64,000 bases of DNA from Flavobacterium gyeonganense (GTDB lineage: Bacteria; Bacteroidota; Bacteroidia; Flavobacteriales; Flavobacteriaceae), in the NCBI RefSeq assembly GCF_029625295.1, contig NZ_CP121112.1, positions 1,240,001 through 1,304,000 of the forward strand. Direction: 5' to 3'. The position numbers and the translations under genes are program-made. Position 1 is the first letter of the stretch. Every line of letters begins with the position of its first letter. Shown here one piece after another: positions 9,761-18,645 of this stretch. The notes beneath the pieces were generated by a model. That model searched no databases, was not told where the DNA came from, and saw only the letters and a list, made by a program, of their open reading frames with translations.

Positions 9761-9786
9761 AAAAACTCCTGATTGCAGGAGTTTTT
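9761..9786 (-). terminator. Terminator of the TIGR03643-type gene
   Basis: Eleven-bp arms AAAAACTCCTG (9761-9771) and CAGGAGTTTTT (9776-9786) with a 4-nt loop, touching the stop codon at 9789. Confidence 0.85.
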
Positions 9787-9788
9787 AT

Positions 9789-10067
9789 TTAGTCTAATTT
9801 ATTTTTTATATAGTATTTTCCATCCAGATCTTCGTCAAAATCGTCTATTTTAACTGGTTTTGGCTTTGGTTTATTTGCGATTGCCTTCTTTTTCCACATC
9901 TCGAATTTTTCAAGAGGCATTTTCTTTTTCATTATTTCCAGAACTTCTTTTTCTGACAATCCAAATTCTTTTTTTATAATTTCGAATGGATTTCTCTCTT
10001 CTAATGCCAACGAAACAAGCTTTTCAGTTTGTTCCCAATTCAATTCTTTGCGGTTACTCTTTTTCAT
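9789..10067 (-). CDS. TIGR03643 / DUF2805 family small protein
   Basis: A 92-residue soluble protein. The core ELNWEQTEKLVSLALEERNP, then FEIIKKEFGLSEKEVLEIMK and LEKFEMWKKK, matches the DUF2805/TIGR03643 pattern of a helix-turn-helix-like fold with a conserved Trp near the end. The tail is Lys/Pro rich (KPKPKPVKIDDFDEDLDGKYY). The function is unknown. I chose the ATG at 10065-10067; a GTG immediately before it (10068-10070) is the alternative. No partner gene is visible. Confidence 0.8.
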   Translation of the reverse strand: MKKSNRKELNWEQTEKLVSLALEERNPFEIIKKEFGLSEKEVLEIMKKKMPLEKFEMWKKKAIANKPKPKPVKIDDFDEDLDGKYYIKNKLD

Positions 10068-10342
10068 CACGTGAAAATTAATTCAAAATAGAGGTTAATG
10101 ATTAATAGATTGATTTTCAATTTAAGTATCAATATTAATAAAAAAAATAATTAGTTGCTCAGATTAACTATATTTTTTTAATTGATTTTAGCATTTTTTT
10201 ACACTATGTTAATTTTTAGCATCAAGTTTGCAAAATTTATAATGTATCATTTAATTCAAAGCAAATATTCGCCAAAAACACAAAAGGAAAAAATCAATTA
10301 TACATCTGATTTCTCCCTTCTTATTAAAGTCTTTTTACAAGG

Positions 10343-11239
10343 TCAGTTTTTCTTTCTGAAATTGATATTCATTATGATAATAGCCAGAATAATCAAAATA
10401 ATCCCAATCCATTGTAAAAAAACCACTTTTTCATTCAATAAAACAAATGCCATCATTACAGAAACAGGAAGCTCAAGAGCCGAAACAATACTCCCTAAAC
10501 CAATTCCGGTCAATGGAAATCCAGCATTCATAAGCATTGGCGGAATTATAGTTCCGAAAAGAGAAAGCACAATGCCCCATTTTAGGAAAATTGAAAAATT
10601 GAAGGGTGTGATTTGTGTAGCAAAAGCAAACGAAAAAACAATAACAGCACCACCCAAAAGCATGTATAAACTTCTTTGCGCCGAAGAAATTTCAAGAGCA
10701 ACACGGTTCGCAGTAAACATCGTTGTGGTAAATGATGCAGCCGCAAGAACACCCCAGCCAATACCTCGCCAGTCTAACTCAATACTGCTATTAAGGATAT
10801 TCGTTGCGAGCACAGTTCCAATTAAAACAATAAAAACAGCAATTATTTTTTGAAGTGACGGAAGTTTCTTCTCTAAAATCATTTCGAGCAAAACGCCCAT
10901 CCATACCGTTTGCATCAATAAAACAATACCAATAGAAACCGGAATATATTTTACAGCCAGATAATAAAACAAACTCGTCATTCCGAGCGAAGTTCCTGCC
11001 AGCATTAACTTAAAAATATTTTTTGATGTGGCTCTTACCACTTTTGTTTTATATTTTACCTTTTGAAAAGCATTAATCAGCAAAATACCTATAAGCCCTA
11101 ATATAAATTGAGATGTGGTGACTTCTGCAGTAGTAAAACCTTCTTCATAAGCCATTTTTACAAAGGTAGCCAGCATACCATAACTTGTAGCGCCTAAAGC
11201 AACCAGAAAAACTCCTTTGAGAACATTTTTTTGTGACAT
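10343..11239 (-). CDS. DMT superfamily (EamA) transporter
   Basis: An inner-membrane protein of 298 residues with ten predicted hydrophobic segments arranged as two EamA repeats (about 7-140 and 155-290). This is the drug/metabolite transporter family that exports metabolites or amino acids. Family-like stretches are GATSYGMLATFVKMAY, YIPVSIGIVLLMQTVWMGV and ALELPVSVMMAFVLLNEKV. I chose the ATG at 11237-11239 (MSQKNVLKG) because the 32 residues upstream are not membrane-like and contain the promoter. The substrate cannot be predicted. An antisense open frame over its 3' half is a shadow. Confidence 0.85.
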   Translation of the reverse strand: MSQKNVLKGVFLVALGATSYGMLATFVKMAYEEGFTTAEVTTSQFILGLIGILLINAFQKVKYKTKVVRATSKNIFKLMLAGTSLGMTSLFYYLAVKYIPVSIGIVLLMQTVWMGVLLEMILEKKLPSLQKIIAVFIVLIGTVLATNILNSSIELDWRGIGWGVLAAASFTTTMFTANRVALEISSAQRSLYMLLGGAVIVFSFAFATQITPFNFSIFLKWGIVLSLFGTIIPPMLMNAGFPLTGIGLGSIVSALELPVSVMMAFVLLNEKVVFLQWIGIILIILAIIIMNINFRKKN

Positions 11240-11267
11240 TCTTGTTTTATTTAAAAAATTTAGCCTG

Positions 11268-11295
11268 CAAAGATAGTACTTAGTTTTTAGCTCAA
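11268..11295 (-). promoter_or_regulatory. Promoter of the EamA transporter
   Basis: TATCTTTG at 11268-11275 (minus strand) with TTG at 11293-11295, spacing 17 nt, 28 nt upstream of the chosen start. Confidence 0.65.
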
Positions 11296-11417
11296 TGTTA
11301 AAATTAAAAAGGCAGAATTTAATATTAAGGATCAATTGTATTATTTCTGAAAAATTAAACCTTCAATCTCCTCCATTTAAAAAATTTCTTTATTTTGCAC
11401 CCCAAATCGAAAAAACA

Positions 11418-12137
11418 ATGAAAAAATCAATTATTGCAATTATTGCAATTGGCTTATTAGCTGTCTCATGTGACAAAAAAGAATCAACAGACGGCCTGCA
11501 TCTTACAGGAAACATAAAAGGACTAAAAGAGGGGAAATTATATATCCAAAGATATAATGACACAGCTTTAGTAGCTATTGACAGTATTAAAATTGATGGA
11601 AATTCAGCCTTCGAAACAAATATAAAATTAGAATCACCAGAGATGCTTTATCTATTTCTGGATCGTGGAGTTACCAATTCATTAGACAATAATATTATAT
11701 TTTTTGCAGAACCGGGCAATATAAATATCGATGCGAATCTGGATAATTTTATCAATGGTGCTAAAATTACCGGATCAAAAAACCATGAGTTATATGAAGA
11801 GTATCAAAAAGTAAACTCTCGTTTTAAAGATGAAAGCCTTTCATTAATTGAAGCAAAATTCAAAGCTTTAAAAAGACAGGATCAAAAAGCGGTTGACAGC
11901 ATTGTAGCAAGAGGTGATTCGAACATTAAACGAAAATATTTATTTGCTACTAACTTTGCAATTAACCACAAAGATCATGAAATAGCACCCTATATTGCTT
12001 TAGCAGAAATTTACGATATTAATCTTAAGTTTTTGGATACTATTCAAAAATCTATGACACCTAAAGTTGCAAATTCATTATATGGTAAAAAACTAACCAA
12101 GTATGTAAATGAAATTAAAAAAGAGGAAAAGAAATAA
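11418..12137 (+). CDS. DUF4369-type lipoprotein
   Basis: A 239-residue lipoprotein. The signal MKKSIIAIIAIGLLAVSCDK has a lipobox with Cys18. The next region (LHLTGNIKGLKEGKLYIQRY, then TALVAIDSIKIDG, ending in FFAEPGNINIDANLDNF) follows the DUF4369 pattern, a domain usually placed before thioredoxin-like domains in Bacteroidota. Here the thioredoxin part is absent and the C-terminal half is a charged helical stretch, so this is a stand-alone DUF4369 protein. The long open frame upstream of the ATG at 11418 is not coding, because it overlaps the promoter of the divergent transporter. Envelope-located; function unknown. Confidence 0.8.
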   Translation: MKKSIIAIIAIGLLAVSCDKKESTDGLHLTGNIKGLKEGKLYIQRYNDTALVAIDSIKIDGNSAFETNIKLESPEMLYLFLDRGVTNSLDNNIIFFAEPGNINIDANLDNFINGAKITGSKNHELYEEYQKVNSRFKDESLSLIEAKFKALKRQDQKAVDSIVARGDSNIKRKYLFATNFAINHKDHEIAPYIALAEIYDINLKFLDTIQKSMTPKVANSLYGKKLTKYVNEIKKEEKK

Positions 12138-12154
12138 TTTTACTTTAAAAACCC

Positions 12155-12184
12155 AAAAAGGCCTGGAAATATTTCAGGCCTTTT
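12155..12184 (+). terminator. Terminator of the DUF4369-type lipoprotein gene
   Basis: Hairpin arms AAAAGGCCTG (12156-12165) and CAGGCCTTTT (12175-12184), 18 bases after the stop. Confidence 0.85.
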
Positions 12185-12228
12185 GTATTTTTTAGAATAT
12201 TCGGATATACCATTTGATTATAAAAATA

Positions 12229-12260
12229 AAATCCTGTAAGCATTAAACTTTACAGGATTT
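12229..12260 (-). terminator. Terminator of tRNA-Gln
   Basis: Arms AAATCCTGTAA (12229-12239) and TTACAGGATTT (12250-12260) form an 11-bp hairpin followed on the minus strand by a T-rich run, just past the tRNA 3' end. Confidence 0.75.
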
Positions 12261-12270
12261 ATTTTACTTG

Positions 12271-12341
12271 TTGGTCTACTAGGACTCGAACCTAGAAAGA
12301 CGGCACCAAAAACCGTAGTGTTACCATTACACCATAGACCA
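12271..12341 (-). tRNA. tRNA-Gln (anticodon TTG)
   Basis: On the minus strand the acceptor arms TGGTCTA and TAGACCA pair, position 8 is T, the D-arm holds AATGGTAA, the anticodon loop is TTTTGGT (anticodon TTG) in the ACGGT/GCCGT stem, and the T-arm is CTAGG TTCGAGT CCTAG. It is 71 nt with discriminator A. CCA is not encoded. Confidence 0.96.
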
Positions 12342-12366
12342 ATAAAGTAGTGCGGTTAAGCGAGTG

Positions 12367-12396
12367 CAAATTTAAAGCTTTTTTTAGTTTGCGCAA
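12367..12396 (-). promoter_or_regulatory. Promoter of tRNA-Gln
   Basis: TAAATTTG at 12367-12374 and TTG at 12394-12396 (minus strand), spacing exactly 19 nt. The start region reads GCACTCG, nearly the same as at both tRNA-Thr promoters. Confidence 0.75.
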
Positions 12397-12590
12397 ACTT
12401 TTTGATAAAAAAAATCACTTTTTTTATCATTTTTTTCTTTCAAACCCGCTAAATCGCTACAAATATTTCAAAAACAACTGGTTACAAGAATCAAATACTT
12501 TTATAGAATTTTTTGTTAATGGTCGTTTCTTTACACAAAAAAACATTTTCTTTGTAAAATAGAAAACATACAAAATTTTAACACCTGAAT

Positions 12591-15500
12591 ATGGCACAAT
12601 TCAATTTCAATAAATGGAATACAATTATTGGTTGGTTTGCATTTGCAATCGCTTTAATTACCTACACACTAACTGTTGAACCTACTATGAGCTTCTGGGA
12701 TTGCGGCGAATATATTGCAACAGCTGCCAAACTTGAAGTTGGCCATCCCCCAGGTGCACCTTTATTTCAAATGATAGGTGCCTTTTTTGCCATGTTTGCA
12801 ATCGACAATCAACACGTTGCACTAATGGTAAATATGATGTCTGTTTTTTCAAGCGCTTTTACCATTTTATTCATGTTTTGGTCATCCTCTATGATTTTGA
12901 AAAAAATTGTAGCACGTTTTGCTGAAATTGACCAAAATAATTCAATTGTAATTTTAGGGAGCTCTTTTGTTGGAGCTTTAGCTTATACATTTTCAGACAG
13001 CTTTTGGTTTAATGCTGTTGAAGCTGAAGTTTATGCAATGGCATCATTATTAATAGCTTTGCTTTTTTGGCTTGGATTACGCTGGGAGCAAGATATGGAC
13101 AAACCAAAGGGAAACAAATGGCTGCTTATTATTTCTCTTGTTATTGGTCTTTCGTTTGGAGTCCACTTTATGGCTCTGTTAACTATCCCTGCTATTGGTT
13201 TTCTGTATTTCTTTAAACATTATGAGAAAGTAACCATAAAAAATTTCATTATAGGAAATATTGTAGTGATTGCTATTTTGTTGTTTATTTTTAAATTACT
13301 TCTTCCCTTAACCATGGCATTCTTTGGTAAAACCGAAGTATTCATGGTAAACAGCATGGGATTACCTTTTAATTCAGGAACTATTTTCGTTGCCCTGCTT
13401 TTTATTGCTTTCTTTTATTTTGGATTAAAATACACTAAACAAAAAGGATTGGTTTTCTACAATACTATTATTTTGTGTATTTTATTTATCTTAATTGGTT
13501 TCTCTACATGGATGATGCTGCCAGTACGCGCCAACGCCAATACAGTGATCAACGAAAACAAACCATCTGATGCTACTGAAGTTTTAGCTTATTATAATCG
13601 TGAACAATATGGTGTAAACCCATTGTTTTATGGCCCTCAGTACACCGAAGTTTTTGCCGGATTAGATGAAAAAACACCGTATCTGGATAAAAAGCCAAAC
13701 TACGAGAGAGATTATAAAACGGGTAAATATATCATTACCAACAATTATAAAAATGCAGAACAAAATAGTGATGATAATCAAAAAACAATTCTGCCTAGAA
13801 TGTGGAGCACCGAAAATGGACACATTCAGAATTACATTAATTTCACGAATCCGCCTCAGTTCAAAATAAATCCAAATTACCCTTATGAAGATGATTTGGG
13901 AAAATACGGAATTGATCCGAGTCAGTTAAGTGAAGAAGAATACAATAAAGCCATTGCGCAATTGCGTAATGAAGTAGAAAAAACAGTGCATGAATTCCGA
14001 CAGGCTTATGCTCAAAAACAAATTGACAATGAAGGTTATGTAAAATTTCTAAGAAGTTACAGCGACTATTTAATCATCGAAAAACCATCAACCGTTGATA
14101 ATTTTAGTTTTATGTTTGAATACCAGTTTGGATATATGTACTGGAGATATCTGATGTGGAATTTCGTAGGGCGCCAAAGTGATGTTCAGGGCAAATATGA
14201 TAATTTAGATGGCAACTGGATCAGCGGAATCAAGCCCTTAGACTCATTACATTTAGGATCTCAGGATAATTTACCTTCAGATGTTTTAAACAATAAGGGA
14301 CGAAACGTTTACTATTTTTTGCCTTTCATTTTAGGACTTATTGGACTTATGTATCATGCAAACAAGGATTTAAAAAGTTTTTATGTGCTTTTGGTGCTGT
14401 TTTTATTTACCGGAATTGCGCTTAAAATCTACCTAAACGAAAGACCTTTTGAACCTCGTGAAAGAGATTATGCTTTAGTTGGTTCCTTTTATGTTTTTGC
14501 AATCTGGATCGGCTTCGGAGTTTATTCTTTATACGAAACTATTCAAAAATACTTAGCGCCTAAAATTGCAGGCCCGGTTATTATTGCCGGAAGCCTATTA
14601 GCAGCTCCTGTTTTAATGGCTTCTCAAAACTGGGATGACCATGACAGATCAGGCAAATACACAGCGGTTGCAATGGCAAAAGCGTATCTGACATCATGCG
14701 ATAAAGATGCTATTTTATTTACCATTGGAGACAACGATACATTCCCGTTATGGTATGCTCAGGAAATCGAAGGCATTCGTACTGATGTGAAAATTGTAAA
14801 CACCAGCCTTTTCATGACTGACTGGTATATTGACCAGATGAAAGCTAAAGCATACGAATCTGACCCATTACCAATATCATTCACACATGACCAATATGTT
14901 GGGGATAAATTAGATTATGTAGCTCACATTCCAAAAGTAGAAACCCGTTGGGACATTAATGATTTTATTAGCTTCATTAAACATCCGAAATCAACTGTTG
15001 GTTTACAAAATGGTCAAACAATTCATTTTTATCCTACGAATAAAATTAGGCTCAACATTGATAAAAACACCATTATCAAAAATAAAGTGGTCAATCCTAA
15101 GTACAATGATTCTATCGTACCATACATGGATATTGATATCAAAGGAAGTGCATTATACAAAAATCGCCTGATGATGTTGGATATCTTAGCCAATAATAAC
15201 TGGAAAAGACCTATTTATTTTAGCGGAGGAGCTTTTGACGATGAAGACTATTTATGGCTAAAAGATTATCTTCAGTTAGACGGAATGGTTTACAGATTAG
15301 TTCCAATTAAAAACACACCTTCAAAAGACGGTGGACCAATGGATATGGGACAAATTGATGCAGATAAAATGTACAATATTGTAACAAAATGGGACTGGGG
15401 CAATAGTAATGGCAACATTTATCATGATCCTGAAACCAGAAGAAACAGTATCACTTATCGCACAAACCTTTCCCGTTTAATGAATCAGCTTATTGCTGAA

Positions 15501-15869
15501 GGAAAAACAGATAAAGCAAAAAATATCATCAATTTGGCAATGACAAAAATGCCATTGGATAAATACGGATATTATTCTTTAGTTGAACCTTTTGCAGACG
15601 GCTATTATAAAGTTGGAGAAAAAGAAAAAGCCCAGGAATTGCTAAATAAATTAGTTCTGAAATACAAAGAGAACCTTAATTATTATGCAACTTTGAGTGG
15701 AAGCGACCAGTCTGATTTGGCTATTGATATCATAACAGATATTGAACGTTACAGAAGCCTTCTTCAGGTTATGAAAACAAACAAAGATTTAGCTTTTTAT
15801 AACAACCATAAAAAGACTTTCAACACTTACGTAAATGTCTTCGAGCGTTTTGGAAGAGAAAAAGAATAA
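12591..15869 (+). CDS. DUF2723 / GT117-like membrane glycosyltransferase
   Basis: A 1092-residue integral membrane protein. The N-terminal half (about 5-640) holds a dozen or more hydrophobic segments with the family opening EPTMSFWDCGEYIATAAKLEVGHPPG. That is a GT-C-type start with an acidic residue in the first external loop. The C-terminal half is soluble, with the highly conserved GDNDTFPLWYAQEIEGIRTD followed by helical repeats. DUF2723 proteins are in CAZy family GT117, which includes the protein O-mannosyltransferase TMEM260. A role in protein O-glycosylation at the envelope is therefore inferred, not shown. The gene stands alone after tRNA-Gln and has its own terminator. Confidence 0.85.
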   Translation: MAQFNFNKWNTIIGWFAFAIALITYTLTVEPTMSFWDCGEYIATAAKLEVGHPPGAPLFQMIGAFFAMFAIDNQHVALMVNMMSVFSSAFTILFMFWSSSMILKKIVARFAEIDQNNSIVILGSSFVGALAYTFSDSFWFNAVEAEVYAMASLLIALLFWLGLRWEQDMDKPKGNKWLLIISLVIGLSFGVHFMALLTIPAIGFLYFFKHYEKVTIKNFIIGNIVVIAILLFIFKLLLPLTMAFFGKTEVFMVNSMGLPFNSGTIFVALLFIAFFYFGLKYTKQKGLVFYNTIILCILFILIGFSTWMMLPVRANANTVINENKPSDATEVLAYYNREQYGVNPLFYGPQYTEVFAGLDEKTPYLDKKPNYERDYKTGKYIITNNYKNAEQNSDDNQKTILPRMWSTENGHIQNYINFTNPPQFKINPNYPYEDDLGKYGIDPSQLSEEEYNKAIAQLRNEVEKTVHEFRQAYAQKQIDNEGYVKFLRSYSDYLIIEKPSTVDNFSFMFEYQFGYMYWRYLMWNFVGRQSDVQGKYDNLDGNWISGIKPLDSLHLGSQDNLPSDVLNNKGRNVYYFLPFILGLIGLMYHANKDLKSFYVLLVLFLFTGIALKIYLNERPFEPRERDYALVGSFYVFAIWIGFGVYSLYETIQKYLAPKIAGPVIIAGSLLAAPVLMASQNWDDHDRSGKYTAVAMAKAYLTSCDKDAILFTIGDNDTFPLWYAQEIEGIRTDVKIVNTSLFMTDWYIDQMKAKAYESDPLPISFTHDQYVGDKLDYVAHIPKVETRWDINDFISFIKHPKSTVGLQNGQTIHFYPTNKIRLNIDKNTIIKNKVVNPKYNDSIVPYMDIDIKGSALYKNRLMMLDILANNNWKRPIYFSGGAFDDEDYLWLKDYLQLDGMVYRLVPIKNTPSKDGGPMDMGQIDADKMYNIVTKWDWGNSNGNIYHDPETRRNSITYRTNLSRLMNQLIAEGKTDKAKNIINLAMTKMPLDKYGYYSLVEPFADGYYKVGEKEKAQELLNKLVLKYKENLNYYATLSGSDQSDLAIDIITDIERYRSLLQVMKTNKDLAFYNNHKKTFNTYVNVFERFGREKE

Positions 15870-15893
15870 TATACAAAAAATATTCTAATTAAA

Positions 15894-15930
15894 AAAATGC
15901 GGTGCTATTAGCTAAATAGTACCGCATTTT
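15894..15930 (+). terminator. Terminator of the GT117 gene
   Basis: Sixteen-bp arms (AAAATGCGGTGCTATT at 15894-15909; AATAGTACCGCATTTT at 15915-15930) with one G-T pair. It sits between two co-directional genes, so the deacetylase downstream probably has its own promoter. Confidence 0.88.
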
Positions 15931-15961
15931 TTAATTTTACATATCTCTAAATTGTGTCAAA

Positions 15962-16597
15962 ATGAGCTTTTACTGGGTCAAAACAAATTCATTCATCAAA
16001 AGGGTATTTTCTAAATACTGTTGGGATATTCCAAATACAGAAAAGAAAATATACCTTACATTTGATGATGGACCAACTCCTGAGATTACAGACTGGGTTT
16101 TATCAGAATTGAAAAAATTTGATGCAAAAGCAACCTTTTTCTGTATAGGAAAAAACATTAATGCACATACTTCTTTATTTGAAAAATTAATAGCAGAAGG
16201 GCATTCAATAGGAAACCATACCATGAACCATACAAATGGCTGGAAAAGCAAAACAAACGATTATATTGAAAATGTAAAAAATTGTGCCACCGTATTAGCT
16301 GGCAAAAAACTCAGCAGTTTATTATTTCGCCCACCTTATGGAAAAATCAAAAAAGCACAATCTAAAATATTAAGAAACCTGGGCTATAAAATAGTGATGT
16401 GGGATGTCTTAAGTGCTGATTTTGATCAGAGCATTACTCCACAAAAATGTCTCGAAAATGTAACAAAAAACGTAAAATCAGGAAGTGTAATTGTTTTTCA
16501 TGACAGTATAAAAGCATCACAAAATTTAAAATTTGCGCTGCCCAAAACTTTGAGCTTTCTGAAAGAAAATGGATTTGTATTTGATGTTGTCAGCTAA
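15962..16597 (+). CDS. Polysaccharide deacetylase family protein (NodB domain)
   Basis: A 211-residue carbohydrate esterase family 4-type protein. NodB motifs are in order: TFDDGPTPEITD (catalytic and metal Asp), HSIGNHTMNHT (metal His pair), RPPYGKIKK, MWDVLSADFD and IVFHDS near the end. It should remove N-acetyl groups from an envelope polymer such as peptidoglycan or a polysaccharide. No clear signal peptide precedes the domain; the first 15 residues (MSFYWVKTNSFIKRVF) are short and basic, so localisation is uncertain. The start is 31 bp after the GT117 terminator. Confidence 0.88.
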   Translation: MSFYWVKTNSFIKRVFSKYCWDIPNTEKKIYLTFDDGPTPEITDWVLSELKKFDAKATFFCIGKNINAHTSLFEKLIAEGHSIGNHTMNHTNGWKSKTNDYIENVKNCATVLAGKKLSSLLFRPPYGKIKKAQSKILRNLGYKIVMWDVLSADFDQSITPQKCLENVTKNVKSGSVIVFHDSIKASQNLKFALPKTLSFLKENGFVFDVVS

Positions 16598-16615
16598 ACT
16601 TGCTGATGATAAAAT

Positions 16616-16918
16616 CTATGAACCGAACTGATCCTGAACAAGTCCAATGATAGTATTAGCATCCAGTTCTCCTGACTGTCTCCAGATCATCTGCCCTTCT
16701 TTATAAATCATTAAAGTAGGAAGGCCTTTAATTCGTAAAGCTTCTGCCAGTTCCTGATTTTTATCTACATCAATCTTGATCACCTTGGCCTTATCACCAA
16801 GTGCAGCTGCAACATCCTTTATAACAGGATGCATAGAAACCGATGATTCATTCCAGTCTGTATAGAAATCGATCAACACAGGAACCTGTGCATTTATTAG
16901 TTCTCCAAATTTTGACAT
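16616..16918 (-). CDS. Thioredoxin-fold protein lacking both active-site cysteines
   Basis: A 100-residue cytoplasmic protein with the full thioredoxin layout: VLIDFYTDW, KVIKIDVDKNQELAEALRIK, then the cis-Pro motif GLPTLMIYKEG (Pro67) and a C-terminal helix. The WCxxC site is replaced by W22-N-E-S-S26, so neither redox cysteine is present, and no cysteine occurs anywhere in the protein. Disulfide exchange is therefore impossible. A binding or chaperone role is more likely. It faces the polysaccharide deacetylase gene tail to tail and follows the metallophosphoesterase gene on the same strand. Confidence 0.88.
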   Translation of the reverse strand: MSKFGELINAQVPVLIDFYTDWNESSVSMHPVIKDVAAALGDKAKVIKIDVDKNQELAEALRIKGLPTLMIYKEGQMIWRQSGELDANTIIGLVQDQFGS

Positions 16919-16969
16919 AAAACCAAAAATTTAAATTTTTTAAATCTACTAAAAGAGATTACCATTATA

Positions 16970-16977
16970 CAAATGTA
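16970..16977 (-). promoter_or_regulatory. -7 box of the thioredoxin-fold gene
   Basis: TACATTTG on the minus strand, 51 nt upstream of the ATG, in the gap after the metallophosphoesterase stop. Confidence 0.45.
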
Positions 16978-16991
16978 GCATTTTTACCGAA

Positions 16992-18227
16992 TTAAGCCAC
17001 ATTGTTACCTTTTTTTAGTTCAATTACCGTGATTTCAGGCATAATTCCGACCCTTCCAGGATAGGCATGAAAGCCAAATCCCCTGTTGACATAAATATAC
17101 CTGCCTAAACTCTCATATAATCCTGCCCATTGCTTATAAATATACTGCGCTAAACTCCATTTAAAATAACCCGGAATCTCAATACCAAACTGCATTCCAT
17201 GAGTATGTCCTGACAATGTTAAATGAAAATTCTTAGGGTGGTCTTTTATTTCTGCATCCCAATGACTTGGATCATGACTCATTAAAATTTTAAAATCATG
17301 CTGATCAACATGCTGAGATGCTTTATTCAAATCTCCTGCTTTCTTAAAATTCACTCCCCAGTTCTCTACTCCAATTAAAGCTATTTTATCTTTTCCCTTT
17401 TGAATATAAGTGTGCTCGTTGAGCATCAATTTAAATCCAATTTGTCCGTAAAGATTCTTAATTGCCTTAAAATTTTCATCTTTTTCCCTTTGAGACGGCC
17501 AGGTAACATACTCACCATAATCATGATTACCTAAGATAGAAAATTTTCCGTATTTATACTCTTTAATTCTGTTAAAAGTACTTAACCATGTATCCATTTC
17601 TTTAGCATGCGTATTGACAATATCGCCTGTAAACAAAATCATATCTGAATCTTGCTCATTAATAAGATCAATTGCATAATTTATTTTCTCGGCGTTATCG
17701 AAACTACCGCTGTGTACATCTGAAATCTGGGTAATTTTAAAACCATCAAAGGCATCAGGAAGATCAGGAAAAAATATGGTTTGCTTAAATACTTTGAAGT
17801 TATATTTTCCTTCAAAAATCCCATAAATTAAAGACAAAAAAGGAACAGCTGCTAATCCTAAAGCCAATTGACTAACAAATTTTCGGCGTTCAGGCATCAT
17901 TTCCTTCCTTGGCACATTGTACATAAAATAGTTCAAAATGCTGGCTCCAATCCTAAAAATATCTTCTCCAAACAAAATAAGCGTAATTACAATTTTAGGA
18001 ACATAAACCATCAACATGAGTCCCATTGTAAACATGGTATATTTAGTTTGTCCAACAGAACGATCAAACTGCGTAAAGGAATAAACGATAAAAACTAAAA
18101 GCAATACACTAATAACCTGATAAGCTATTAAAACCCATCTTAATTTAATCAAAGTACGAAAGGCCTGGTAAGAATAGAACTCAATAAGTAAAAAAAGAGC
18201 ACACAGAATTATAAAACGAAGAATCAT
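16992..18227 (-). CDS. Membrane-anchored metallophosphoesterase
   Basis: A 411-residue protein. The first 140 residues hold about four to five hydrophobic segments, followed by a calcineurin-like catalytic domain with the metal motifs in order: ISDVHSG, FTGDIVNTH, LGNHDYGEY, LMSHDPSHW and LSGHTHGMQFG. It resembles the YkuE/YaeI-type phosphoesterases that act on membrane lipids such as UDP-diacylglucosamine, but the true substrate is unknown. It lies upstream of and co-directional with the thioredoxin-fold gene, separated by 73 bp that hold a promoter box. Confidence 0.88.
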   Translation of the reverse strand: MILRFIILCALFLLIEFYSYQAFRTLIKLRWVLIAYQVISVLLLVFIVYSFTQFDRSVGQTKYTMFTMGLMLMVYVPKIVITLILFGEDIFRIGASILNYFMYNVPRKEMMPERRKFVSQLALGLAAVPFLSLIYGIFEGKYNFKVFKQTIFFPDLPDAFDGFKITQISDVHSGSFDNAEKINYAIDLINEQDSDMILFTGDIVNTHAKEMDTWLSTFNRIKEYKYGKFSILGNHDYGEYVTWPSQREKDENFKAIKNLYGQIGFKLMLNEHTYIQKGKDKIALIGVENWGVNFKKAGDLNKASQHVDQHDFKILMSHDPSHWDAEIKDHPKNFHLTLSGHTHGMQFGIEIPGYFKWSLAQYIYKQWAGLYESLGRYIYVNRGFGFHAYPGRVGIMPEITVIELKKGNNVA

Positions 18228-18309
18228 TATTTACAGTTTTAAACAAAGTAACAAAGAATGAAAATTTTAATGCTTTCTATTATCAAAAATTTAACTCAAC
18301 AAACAACAA

Positions 18310-18337
18310 AAAGCTGATGAATTACTCCATCAGCTTT
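18310..18337 (-). terminator. Terminator of small secreted gene 1
   Basis: Arms AAAGCTGATG (18310-18319) and CATCAGCTTT (18328-18337), with T-rich sequence following on the minus strand. The same AGCTGATG core occurs in the terminator of its paralogue at 20808-20839. Confidence 0.75.
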
Positions 18338-18403
18338 CGCTACAAAATTTTTTAAAACCTTCTTATAATCCACAACAAAGTTAGTTGAACAAACTTTTGA
18401 AGT

Positions 18404-18604
18404 TTATTTTTGAGATTTTGCAGCTTCCGGCTTAGCTGCATCTGTTTCTGCTTTTTTGTCTGCTTTTGCTTTTTTATGCCCTTTTTTGTCGTGTTTAACA
18501 GCTTTAACTTCTTTTGAAGCTGTTCCCTGAGCGGGAGTTGTCTGAGCATTTACCATTGCAGCTGTTCCTAAAAGAAATACTGCTAACATTACTAATTTTT
18601 TCAT
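18404..18604 (-). CDS. Small secreted Lys/Ala-rich protein (paralogue 1)
   Basis: Sixty-six residues: a Sec signal peptide (MKKLVMLAVFLLGTAAMVNA, then Q) followed by a short, highly basic low-complexity tail of Lys, Ala, Glu and His (KEVKAVKHDKKGHKKAKADK). It shares its layout, and much of its sequence, with the 69-residue protein at 20917-21126. Both flank the two-component genes. In composition it recalls the enterobacterial acid-shock protein Asr, a basic periplasmic peptide, but homology cannot be claimed. An overlapping frame (18352-18549) is a shadow. The promoter carries the shared direct repeat at 18662-18680. Confidence 0.8.
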   Translation of the reverse strand: MKKLVMLAVFLLGTAAMVNAQTTPAQGTASKEVKAVKHDKKGHKKAKADKKAETDAAKPEAAKSQK

Positions 18605-18645
18605 GATCTTAGTTTTTTAATTTGTATTGTTTCATTTATTTGATT

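Noticed and set aside
10182..10853. Long open frame opposite the EamA transporter
   Set aside because: It is antisense to a well-supported membrane protein and its translation has no family-like or hydrophobic pattern.
12350..12562. Open frame of 70 codons between tRNA-Gln and the GT117 gene
   Set aside because: It overlaps the tRNA-Gln promoter on the other strand; Phe/Lys/Asn-rich chance frame.
18352..18549. Second frame over small secreted gene 1
   Set aside because: Lys/Gln/Leu-rich shadow of the low-complexity gene; no signal peptide, promoter or start signal of its own.
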